Assembly: GCA_029776255.1 (NCBI GenBank)
Contig: JAKOTN010000109.1
Span: forward strand, 41,685-105,684
Length of the DNA stretch: 64,000 nt
DNA from: Pseudomonadota bacterium
Lineage (GTDB): Bacteria; Pseudomonadota; Gammaproteobacteria; Burkholderiales; Rhodocyclaceae
Reading direction: 5' to 3'
Shown here piece by piece: positions 36,143 to 43,230 of the stretch. Each line of letters begins with the position of its first letter. The first letter of the stretch is position 1. Made by a program: the position numbers and the translations under genes. Below the pieces are notes generated by a model. It was not told the origin of the DNA, made no database searches, and was given only the letters and a program-made list of their open reading frames with translations.

Positions 36143-38005
36143 TCAGACGATCGAGGCGTCGGCGGTCCATTGACCGATGCGGAAGATCACGAACTCGGCG
36201 GGCTTGGTGGGCGCCACCCCGATCAGGCAGATCAGGCGGCCGTTGTCCAGATCCGACTGGCTCATGGTGCTGCGGTCGCAGCGCACGAAATAGGCGTCTT
36301 CCGGCCGCGCGCCGAGCAGGGCGCCGCTACGCCAGACGTCGTAGAGGAAGCCCTCGATGGTCAGTCGCACCTTCAGCCACAATTCCTCGTTGTTCGGCTC
36401 GAACACCGCCCATTGGGTGCCGCGATCGATCGAATGCTCCATGTAGATGAACAGGCGGCGGACGTTGACGTAGGTCCACTCGGGATCGGAACTGATGGTG
36501 CGCGCCCCCCACACCCGCTGGCCGCGTCCCTCGAAGAAGCGCAGGCAGTTGATTCCCTCGGGGTTGAGCACGTCCTGCTCGCCCTTGTTCACATTGCGCG
36601 AGAAACGGAGGATGCCGCGCACCGTTTCGTTGGCCGGCGCCTTGTGCACGCCGCGTTCGATATCGCTGCGCGCGTAGACGCCGGCCATGGCGCCTTCCGG
36701 CGACAGGAGCATCGTTTCACGCGCGCCGCCCGGCGCGCTGGTCACCAGCCACGGGTAATACAGCGCCGCGTATTTCGAATCGTGCTGGCCGCGCACTTCG
36801 CGAATCTGCCCCTGATCGGCGTTGGCCGGTCCGGCGAGAATGGCGAAACGGTAGCGCAGCAACTCGCAATGAGCGATCAGCGCGTCGCGTATCGTCTGCT
36901 GATCGTCGCTGGAACCCTGCGCCGCCGAACCGGGCGCGGCGACGATGGCGATGTCCTCGATTTCGGCCAGCGCCGCCAGACCGTTGGCCGCGTCGCCGCT
37001 ACCGCCGCCGCCGATGGTCGCCGGATCGGCGACACGGCCGTCCGAACCGCCGCTCAGCGTCAGATTGGGGTGGGTCACCAGGGCGATCAGGAGGTCGCGG
37101 GCCAGACTGGTGCGCTCGCCGGCCAGACTGGGCAGATCGCCAAGATCGAAATAGACCCGCTGGCTGCGGTCGGCCGGCGGCTCGACGCCGGCGGCCGGGT
37201 CTTCATGACGCAACACCCGCCCGACGAAGGATTCGGAGTCCGGATGCGGCGACAAGCGTAGAAACTGTTCGACCCGCGTGCCGGTGGAGCCATCGCCGTT
37301 CGGTCCGACGCGAATGTCGACGGTGACTTTCTGGACGGCGGCGACGCTGGCGGCGTTCAGATCGAGGGCGCCGCCGGCGTTGGACAGCACCGGCCGTCCG
37401 GCCGAGTCGAAGGACACGGCGTACAGGTTGGCGCCGACCGCCGCCTGCGGACCGCTGGTGGCCACCAGGCGTTCCTTGACCGCCGCGCCGGCCTCGACCA
37501 TGTCGCCGTAGCGCACGCCGCTGAGCGTGCGGTTGCCCGCCGCGCCGACCAGCAGGTTGCCGCTACGGGTGGCTTGCGTGCCGATGACCAGATTGCCGGC
37601 ACGGCCGGGGAAACGGGCGCGGACGAAACGCACCGTGCCGAGCAGCGAAATCGCCTCGCTGGCGGGGCTGGCGGGACTGTGCGCGCGGCTCGATCCGGCG
37701 CTTTCGCCGGCCGCCGGCCGAAAGGCTCGCGCCACATAGACGCGCTTGCCGCCGTTTTCGAAAAACAGGCGCACCGCGTGCGCCAGATGGTTGGTCGCCG
37801 GAACGCCCTCGAACAGCAGATCGTCGGCGTCGCCGAAAATGCGCTGGAACTCTTCGAAGCTGGTCACCAGCGACGGCAAGCCCCGCGTCGGACCGAAGCG
37901 CGCCTGGCCGACGAAGCCGGCGGTGGACGTCGCCACGCCCTCGATGGACTTGGCGCGAAAGCTGGTTTCTTCGACGTAAACTCCCGGAGCTAGGTATTCA
38001 GGCAT
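36143..38005 (-). CDS. Tail sheath protein (main copy, 620 aa)
   Basis: Contractile sheath subunit. The N-terminus YLAPGVYVEETSFRAKSIEG, VATSTAGFVGQARFGPTRG and the AVRLFFENGGKRVYVAR segment are the classic phage/eCIS sheath signature. The C-terminus WAVFEPNNEELWLKVRLTIE, SGALLGARPEDAYFVRCD and LIGVAPTKPAEFVIFRI completes it. The middle domain (about 120-420) is the variable surface region. First of the two sheath genes and next to the main tube gene, so probably the bulk sheath. ATG at 38003-38005. Confidence 0.96.
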   Translation of the reverse strand: MPEYLAPGVYVEETSFRAKSIEGVATSTAGFVGQARFGPTRGLPSLVTSFEEFQRIFGDADDLLFEGVPATNHLAHAVRLFFENGGKRVYVARAFRPAAGESAGSSRAHSPASPASEAISLLGTVRFVRARFPGRAGNLVIGTQATRSGNLLVGAAGNRTLSGVRYGDMVEAGAAVKERLVATSGPQAAVGANLYAVSFDSAGRPVLSNAGGALDLNAASVAAVQKVTVDIRVGPNGDGSTGTRVEQFLRLSPHPDSESFVGRVLRHEDPAAGVEPPADRSQRVYFDLGDLPSLAGERTSLARDLLIALVTHPNLTLSGGSDGRVADPATIGGGGSGDAANGLAALAEIEDIAIVAAPGSAAQGSSDDQQTIRDALIAHCELLRYRFAILAGPANADQGQIREVRGQHDSKYAALYYPWLVTSAPGGARETMLLSPEGAMAGVYARSDIERGVHKAPANETVRGILRFSRNVNKGEQDVLNPEGINCLRFFEGRGQRVWGARTISSDPEWTYVNVRRLFIYMEHSIDRGTQWAVFEPNNEELWLKVRLTIEGFLYDVWRSGALLGARPEDAYFVRCDRSTMSQSDLDNGRLICLIGVAPTKPAEFVIFRIGQWTADASIV

Positions 38006-38024
38006 TTCGAGCCTCCATCAATCT

Positions 38025-38897
38025 TCAAGGTAAGAGTTCGATGTCCCACCGGCGGCGCTCGCCGACGGACACCGGAACCGAGGGATTCTGACCGCCGACC
38101 CGCGGCCTCGGACCGCCGCCGGCCGCGCGCAACTGGAAATCGCGCGCCACGAACAAGGCATCGCGATCGGCGGCGCCAAGCGCGAAGGGGCCGGCCGGCT
38201 GGCCGGCGAGAAACCCCTTGTCCGCCAGCGCGGCGGCGAGCGGCGGCAAGGGAGCGCGAACGGTCAGCGCCCGTTCGAAATTGCGTAGCGGCGGATTGAC
38301 CGCGCGGTTGACCGCTTCGCCGGGCAGGACCAGCAGATAGCCGCCATCCGCGCCGCTCAGGGTGGTCACCGTGTCGTTCGCCCCGTTCAGCACCGTCGTC
38401 AGCGACAGCAGGGCGCCGGGCACCGGCCGGCCGCCGGCGCTTTCCCGCAGCACGCCCCACAGCGCGGTACTGGCCGGCGGTAGCGGCATTTCGCTGGACG
38501 GCCGCATCGCCAGATCGAGAATCAGCGGTCCCGGAGCGCCCGTCGGCGGCGGCACGCCGCGCGTCAACCAGTCGCCGACGCTCGAACGATCCGGCACCTG
38601 GGCCGACACCGCCTGCGGCAGGTAACGCCGCGTCGGATCGTCGACTTCGATGCGGAACTCGCCCGGCGGCACATGCAGAAAACCGTAAATGCCGGTCGAC
38701 GCGTGCCAGTGCGGCTTCTCCGCCTGCGTGGCGACCCGCACCCGCAAACCGGCGATGGTGCTCAGCCCGGCGGGCGCGCCGTCGCTGGCGTAGCGGCGCG
38801 GACGCACGGCCAGCACGCCGACGGCGACCAAGCGTTCGGCGGCGTTTCGGGCCGCCCAATCGACCCAATTTCCCACCGCGCCGGCCTGCCGGTCCAT
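38025..38897 (-). CDS. eCIS-associated carboxypeptidase-regulatory-like domain protein, 290 aa
   Basis: The N-terminal part (about 30-115) reads RPRRYASDGAPAGLSTIAGL, GIYGFLHVPPGEFRIEVDDP, RRYLPQAV, and about 140-200 has ALWGVLRESAGGRPVPGALL and SGADGGYLLVLPGE. These look like carboxypeptidase-D-regulatory / peptidase-associated beta-sandwich domains. No signal peptide or catalytic motif. It is the second gene of the operon, joined to the DUF4255 cap gene by a TGATG overlap. Small beta-sandwich proteins in this position are common in actinobacterial-type eCIS loci, and the role is unknown; a capping or surface decoration role is inference. Confidence 0.75.
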   Translation of the reverse strand: MDRQAGAVGNWVDWAARNAAERLVAVGVLAVRPRRYASDGAPAGLSTIAGLRVRVATQAEKPHWHASTGIYGFLHVPPGEFRIEVDDPTRRYLPQAVSAQVPDRSSVGDWLTRGVPPPTGAPGPLILDLAMRPSSEMPLPPASTALWGVLRESAGGRPVPGALLSLTTVLNGANDTVTTLSGADGGYLLVLPGEAVNRAVNPPLRNFERALTVRAPLPPLAAALADKGFLAGQPAGPFALGAADRDALFVARDFQLRAAGGGPRPRVGGQNPSVPVSVGERRRWDIELLP

Positions 38898-39463
38898 CAG
38901 GGCACGGCCGGCACGCCGAGCAGCGTCCGGGTATCGGTGATCGACGGCTCCGACAGTTCGCGCGCCGCCAGCCGAGCGGTGCGCAGCACATAGGGAACCG
39001 ACAGTTGATAGGGCGGCTCCAGGCTGTCCCAAAGCCGCAGCATGTCCTCGGTGGACAGGTGCGAGAGCGAAATCCGCAAGGCGTCGTCGCGTTCCCACGG
39101 GTAGTTGGGCGCCAGCAGCGCGCCGGAGAGCAGCGCGTGCCGGTCGAGGATGTCCATGCAGCGGGCGAGCATCAGTTGTTCGCCCTCGGCGTCCTTGCTC
39201 CCCCAGACGGTCAGCAGGTAGTGAAGTTCCAGCCCGAGGGCCGCCCGTCGCGGCGCGTTCGGCGCCACGCGCGCCAGATCCACGTTGCGGCGGGTTTCGT
39301 CGACTTCGACGCGATAGAGAAACAGGGCGACGCGGTTGGTGATCGTGCCGGTGAAATTGCGCGTCGAGAACAGCGACACGGTGTAGCCATCGAGTCCGCC
39401 GTCGGCGACCAGACGGTCTTCAAGCAACCTTTTGAGGCTTGCACTGGCGCCCGCGATGAACAT
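38897..39463 (-). CDS. DUF4255 tail-terminator/cap protein (Afp16/Pvc16-like)
   Basis: 188 residues of the DUF4255 (Pvc16 N-terminal) family: VSLFSTRNFTGTITNRVALF, LYRVEVDETRRNVDL, LGLELHYLLTVWGSKDAEGE, LSHLSTEDMLRLWDSLEPPY and LSVPYVLRTARL. It caps the non-baseplate end of the particle and ends tube and sheath growth. First gene of the 22-gene eCIS operon; AGAGGA lies 8 nt before the ATG at 39461-39463. A promoter candidate is about 115 nt upstream. Confidence 0.92.
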   Translation of the reverse strand: MFIAGASASLKRLLEDRLVADGGLDGYTVSLFSTRNFTGTITNRVALFLYRVEVDETRRNVDLARVAPNAPRRAALGLELHYLLTVWGSKDAEGEQLMLARCMDILDRHALLSGALLAPNYPWERDDALRISLSHLSTEDMLRLWDSLEPPYQLSVPYVLRTARLAARELSEPSITDTRTLLGVPAVP

Positions 39464-39576
39464 TCAATGGTTCCTCTGGCGAAATTCCGGTGAAGGTCGA
39501 AGCGCTGACCCGCAGCATCCGTCACGTCCGACCGGCGCGCCGACGACGAGAGGGGAGAAAACCGGCGGGAAGCACA

Positions 39577-39605
39577 AATGTACGGAGCGCGCGAGCCGCT
39601 GTCAA
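39577..39605 (-). promoter_or_regulatory. Candidate promoter of the eCIS operon
   Basis: On the minus strand a consensus -35 TTGACA (39600-39605) and TACATT (39577-39582, 4 of 6) are exactly 17 nt apart. An AT-rich block (TGATAACAATAATTAATAG) lies just upstream, like an UP element. A start at about 39570 gives a leader of about 107 nt before the DUF4255 gene. The block GCGATTGACAGCG around the -35 is repeated exactly at the lytic transglycosylase promoter. Confidence 0.6.
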
Positions 39606-39631
39606 TCGCTATTAATTATTGTTATCAGGCG

Positions 39632-39646
39632 GCGGCGCTACGCCGC
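39632..39646 (-). other. Short GC hairpin after the lytic transglycosylase gene
   Basis: GCGGCG-TAG-CGCCGC, a perfect 6-bp stem with a 3-nt loop, begins 9 nt after the transglycosylase stop codon. The following minus-strand sequence is AT-rich but lacks a U-run, so termination would be partial at best; read-through into the eCIS operon is possible. Confidence 0.35.
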
Positions 39647-39654
39647 GAAGGCGC

Positions 39655-40524
39655 TCAGTCGTTGAGCGCCACCGGCGAGACCGGAATATTGCGCCGCCCC
39701 GGAATGGTCATCAGAATGCGCTTGCCATTGTGACCGGCGATGGAAATCATGTTTTCCGGCGGTTTTTTCGCCACGGTCTCCGGCGTCTTTTTAAGCGCGG
39801 CGAGCGGCTGACCGGACACTTTGACCGGCGCCAGGGCGAGTGGGGCGGCGGGTTGGTAAAGCTGGTAAAACCGCGTCACCAGTTGCACGTAATTGCGGGT
39901 TTCCGGATAGGGCGGGATCGTGTTCTTGTACTGCCGGACGGCGCCCTCGCCGGCGTTGTAGGAGGCGATCACCAACTCCGGCTGATTCGGAAACAGTCGC
40001 GAAAGGTCGCGCAGATAACGGGCGCCGAGCCGGATATTGGTCTCCGGGTCGGTGAGTTTCTGCTCGACCGTTTTGTTGTTGTCCGCGTGCACGCCATAGC
40101 GCCCGGCGGTATCGGGCATGATCTGCATCAAGCCGACGGCACCCTTGGGCGACACGGCATCGGGCTTGAACGCCGACTCGGCCGCCATCACCGCCTTGAG
40201 CAGCGCCGGATCGACGGCGAATTGCCGGCTCGCCGCCTTCAGGAAAGGCTCGAATTTCTTCAGATTGGGATGTTGCGCCAGATAGCGCAGCAATTCGGGC
40301 CGCGCCGCCCCCAGCGGCGCCGGCGCCGGTTCCGCCTCCTCGACCTGTTTGCCGCGCAGGAACAGTTGATAACGCGGATCGACTTTCTCGGCGGCGAAGT
40401 GCGCCACCCCCTGCTCGTCGATGAAACCATAGATGTTCGCCCGGGCGCTCGCACAAGCGAGACCCAGGGCAAGCGCGAGCAGGCTCGACCACAACGGACG
40501 ATGGGATTCGAAAAACCGGAACAT
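39655..40524 (-). CDS. Secreted lytic transglycosylase with N-terminal DUF4124-like segment
   Basis: 289 residues. A signal peptide (MFRFFESHRPLWSSLLALAL, cleavage near ASARA-N) exports it. Right after it, NIYGFIDEQGVAHFAAEKVD is the DUF4124-type opening common in betaproteobacterial envelope proteins. The SLT catalytic domain spans about 100-225: AVMAAESAFKPDAVSPKGA with the catalytic Glu in AAES, GLMQIMPDTAGRYGV and VIASYNAGEGAVRQY. It cleaves peptidoglycan to 1,6-anhydro-muropeptides. I chose ATG 40524; a TTG 6 codons upstream is possible. Same strand as, and just upstream of, the eCIS operon, with a related promoter. It could help particle passage or release, but may simply be a housekeeping enzyme. 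Confidence 0.92.
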   Translation of the reverse strand: MFRFFESHRPLWSSLLALALGLACASARANIYGFIDEQGVAHFAAEKVDPRYQLFLRGKQVEEAEPAPAPLGAARPELLRYLAQHPNLKKFEPFLKAASRQFAVDPALLKAVMAAESAFKPDAVSPKGAVGLMQIMPDTAGRYGVHADNNKTVEQKLTDPETNIRLGARYLRDLSRLFPNQPELVIASYNAGEGAVRQYKNTIPPYPETRNYVQLVTRFYQLYQPAAPLALAPVKVSGQPLAALKKTPETVAKKPPENMISIAGHNGKRILMTIPGRRNIPVSPVALND

Positions 40525-40531
40525 TCGCCCG

Positions 40532-40561
40532 AGTATGCGCAAGCCGGCGGGGCGCTGTCAA
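40532..40561 (-). promoter_or_regulatory. Candidate promoter of the lytic transglycosylase gene
   Basis: Minus strand TTGACA (40556-40561), 18-nt spacer, CATACT (40532-40537, 4 of 6). The predicted start falls at or next to the A of the ATG at 40524, so the message could be leaderless. It shares the 13-nt block GCGATTGACAGCG with the eCIS promoter. Confidence 0.45.
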
Positions 40562-40796
40562 TCGCCGGTGCATGGGGCGGATTGCCCGGCTTTCGGGCCG
40601 GGCAGGGCGAATGGCCGTCTTGGTCGTGCAACGAGGCTGGTCAAGCAATGTATTCCTGCGCTAAGCTCGAACCGCGCCATCGCGGCGCGACGCCGTCGAC
40701 CAGCCGGCAAAAAATACCCTGCCATGCGTATTGCCGTACCGTTGTGCGGGGACTCTGGGTCGAAGAAAGCACGCGGCATGAATTCAGGAACATGAA

Positions 40797-42041
40797 ATGA
40801 GCGCTAGTCGTCGCCTCTCGCCGCAAGGCATTCCTCGCATCGAGTCCTTGCGTGTGGAAAACTATCGTGCGTTGCGTGCGGTTGAGTTGGACAAACTCAC
40901 TCCGATGACCGTGCTCCTGGGTCCCAATGGCAGCGGAAAATCGACCGTTTTCGACGTTTTCAATTTCTTGTCCGAGTGCTTCCAATTCGGTCTGCGTCAC
41001 GCCTGGGACCGCCGCGGGCGCGGTAAGGAACTGAAATCCCGTGGCACGACAGGTCCCATCGTTTTCGAATTGAAATATCGAGAACAGCCCAAAACGCCGA
41101 TTCTCACGTACCGCCTGGCCATCGATGAGGGCGCGAAAGGCCCGGAAGTCGTGGAGGAATGGTTGCAGTGGCGGCGCGGGCAAAAGGGGCAGCCTTTTCG
41201 GTTTCTCGAGTTCAAACGCGGGGTTGGCAAAGCCGCGAGTGGCGACGCGCCGGATTCCGACGATATCCGGGTTGATACCAATCTGCGCTCTCCCGATTTG
41301 ATTGCCGTGAATACCTTGGGGCAATTTACCGAACATCCGCGAGTGGCGGCGTTGCGCGAGTTCATCACCGATTGGTATGTGTCCTACCTCTCGATCGATC
41401 AAACCCGAAATCAACCGGAAGCCGGTCCTCAGGAACGTTTGAGCAAGGGCGGCGACAATTTGCCCAACGTGATTCAGTACCTCAAGGAACGGCACCCGGA
41501 GCGCCTGGAACAGATTTTTTCGGTGCTGCGACAGCGCATTCCCCGCTTGGAGCGCGTGGATGCCGAGCCGATGCCCGACGGTCGATTGCTGTTGCAGATC
41601 AAGGATGCGCCGTTCGGACAGCCCGTACTCGCCAAATTCGCCTCGGATGGCACGATGAAGATGCTGGCGTATCTTGCCGTCCTGTACGATCCCGAGCCGC
41701 CGCGTTTCATCGGTATCGAAGAGCCTGAAAATTTCCTGCACCCTCGCTTGTTGCCGGAATTGGCGGAGGAGTGTCGGGCGGCTTCGGAACGTGCCCAGTT
41801 GCTGATTACCAGCCATTCTCCATTCTTGCTTAACGCCATGCGCGCCGAAGACGTGCGTGTGCTCTATCGCGACGAACACGGTTACACCCAGGCGGTGCGC
41901 GCTTGCGATATCAAGGGGATTCCGGAATTCATCCGCGCCGGCGCCTCGCTCGGACACCTGTGGATGGAGGGACACTTCGGTTTCGGCGATCCCCTGACAA
42001 ACCAGGGCGCACCGCGTCGTCCTTCCGGGAAGCGTGGCTGA
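40797..42041 (+). CDS. OLD/RecF-like AAA ATPase of a putative defence module
   Basis: 414 residues. The N-terminal [18 protein letters not shown] is the 'xxFRxFxxxE' opening of SMC/RecF/OLD-like ATPases. Walker A is GPNGSGKST (42-50), Walker [13 protein letters not shown] (305-316) and the switch His motif TSHSP (337-341), the full AAA_21 set. No nuclease domain is fused; that role may lie in the next gene, joined by a TGATG overlap. ATP-powered sensor plus effector pairs of this build include PARIS (AriA/AriB) and AbiL (ATPase/RloB-type). AGGAA precedes the ATG. The codons look more AT-rich than in flanking genes, suggesting transfer. Confidence 0.88.
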   Translation: MSASRRLSPQGIPRIESLRVENYRALRAVELDKLTPMTVLLGPNGSGKSTVFDVFNFLSECFQFGLRHAWDRRGRGKELKSRGTTGPIVFELKYREQPKTPILTYRLAIDEGAKGPEVVEEWLQWRRGQKGQPFRFLEFKRGVGKAASGDAPDSDDIRVDTNLRSPDLIAVNTLGQFTEHPRVAALREFITDWYVSYLSIDQTRNQPEAGPQERLSKGGDNLPNVIQYLKERHPERLEQIFSVLRQRIPRLERVDAEPMPDGRLLLQIKDAPFGQPVLAKFASDGTMKMLAYLAVLYDPEPPRFIGIEEPENFLHPRLLPELAEECRAASERAQLLITSHSPFLLNAMRAEDVRVLYRDEHGYTQAVRACDIKGIPEFIRAGASLGHLWMEGHFGFGDPLTNQGAPRRPSGKRG

Positions 42042-42658
42042 TGCTTGAAAAGCTGATCGTGGTCGTCGAGGAGCCTTCAATGGAGGCGATGCTGGAACTC
42101 CTGCTGCCCAAGTTGATCGATGGGGTCGACTTCGAAATAAAGCCTTTCCAATGCAAGGACGACCTGCTAAAGAACCTGCCGGCCCGACTTCGCGGCTACG
42201 GGAAGTGGTTGCCGGAAAGCTGGGCGATTGTGGTGCTGGTGGATCGCGACGACGATGACTGCCGGCTGCTGAGGCGGAAGCTGGACGACATGGCTGAAAG
42301 GGCTGGCCTGATGAGTAAAACCTGGGCCGGCAAGGGTCATCGTTTTCAAATCGCCAATCGCATCGCCGTCGAAGAATTGGAAGCCTGGTTTTTTGGTGAC
42401 TGGGTGGCGGTTCAGGAAGCGTATCCGCGTGTGCCGGCGAAAATTCCCCGGCAAGCCGCCTACCGTGATCCCGATGGCGTTCGCGGCGGCACCTGGGAGG
42501 CATTGGAACGCATTTTGCAGCGATCCGGCTACGTCACGACGGGCTTGCGCAAGATCGAGTGTGCGCGGAAGGTGGCTCGGCACATGCAGCCGGACAGAAA
42601 TTCATCGGCGAGTTTTCGTGCCTTCGTCGGCGCCGTTTCGGCCACCATGGCGCTCTGA
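42041..42658 (+). CDS. DUF4276/TOPRIM-like effector of the ATPase pair
   Basis: 205 residues. LIVVVEEPSMEAMLELLLP (5-23, Glu 10/11) and AIVVLVDRDDDDC (62-74, Asp 68-72) match the Glu and DxD elements of a TOPRIM-like fold. RIAVEELEAWFFGDWVAVQE with AYPRVP (107-132) is the DUF4276 signature. TOPRIM domains act as nucleases or nicking enzymes (OLD, AriB), so this is the likely effector. Its start overlaps the ATPase stop by one base. No membrane segment. I infer an anti-phage role from gene architecture only. Confidence 0.82.
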   Translation: MLEKLIVVVEEPSMEAMLELLLPKLIDGVDFEIKPFQCKDDLLKNLPARLRGYGKWLPESWAIVVLVDRDDDDCRLLRRKLDDMAERAGLMSKTWAGKGHRFQIANRIAVEELEAWFFGDWVAVQEAYPRVPAKIPRQAAYRDPDGVRGGTWEALERILQRSGYVTTGLRKIECARKVARHMQPDRNSSASFRAFVGAVSATMAL

Positions 42659-43230
42659 CCGCCTCGCCTTCTCCGCGTGAAACGCTCCTTCGCCACCGGC
42701 GAAGGGCCAACCAAGACCAAAAACCACGCAGTCTGGCAACCGCCTTGCGAACGGTTGCCGAGTCTCTGCATTCCGTTGGCCCATTGTCGTGGCTATCGGC
42801 CGACGATTGGCCGACGACTATTCAATAACTGTTCGATTTGGCCACGCGCTTGGACGCACGGGCCTGCGTTTCAGCAAAGTGGCGCGATCAGGTTCGATGG
42901 CCCCTCGTGCTTTTCGCCGACCGTCATTCGACGATTTTCCAGCACCTCGCGGACGTTGACACCCGGCGGAGCCGTATCAGCGACCGTCGAGGAGAGAAAC
43001 CCCTGGCGAATCCTCGTGTGTCGTTCCCGGTGTTCGTCGCGGACGATAACCGTCCCCGCCGCGCCCCGGTCTGTGGCGATGGCCCACGGTCATGGTACCC
43101 TACGCGCTCACCGCAACGGCGACGCTTTCCGGTAGCTTTCCGGCAAGCCGATCCGCGCCAATGGGGGGTTCCCTTGAATCGCGACGGTCTCGCCTTTGTC
43201 CGACGATTTTTTCGCTCGCAAGGAGAAACA
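42659..43230 (+). other. 570-bp region without a recognisable gene
   Basis: Between the defence-like pair and iorA. No frame gives a familiar protein. On the minus strand at about 42870-43085 there is an open frame of about 70 codons (ending PSNLIAPLC) with no in-frame start, which could be a decayed gene 3' end. No tRNA, inverted repeat or terminator was obvious. It may be the scar of the insertion that brought in the ATPase/DUF4276 pair. Confidence 0.4.

Noticed and set aside
5180..39463. Prophage or tailocin interpretation of the tail genes
   Set aside because: No capsid, terminase, portal, integrase, holin or repressor gene; DUF4157, DUF4255 and the AAA+ ATPase are eCIS markers.
5180..39463. 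Type VI secretion system
   Set aside because: No TssJ/L/M membrane complex, Hcp, ClpV or TssB/C-type sheath pair; the sheath is of the single-chain phage/eCIS type.
39464..39654. Small RNA or tRNA gene in the gap between the eCIS operon and the transglycosylase
   Set aside because: No cloverleaf or terminator; the sequence is explained by a promoter and leader.
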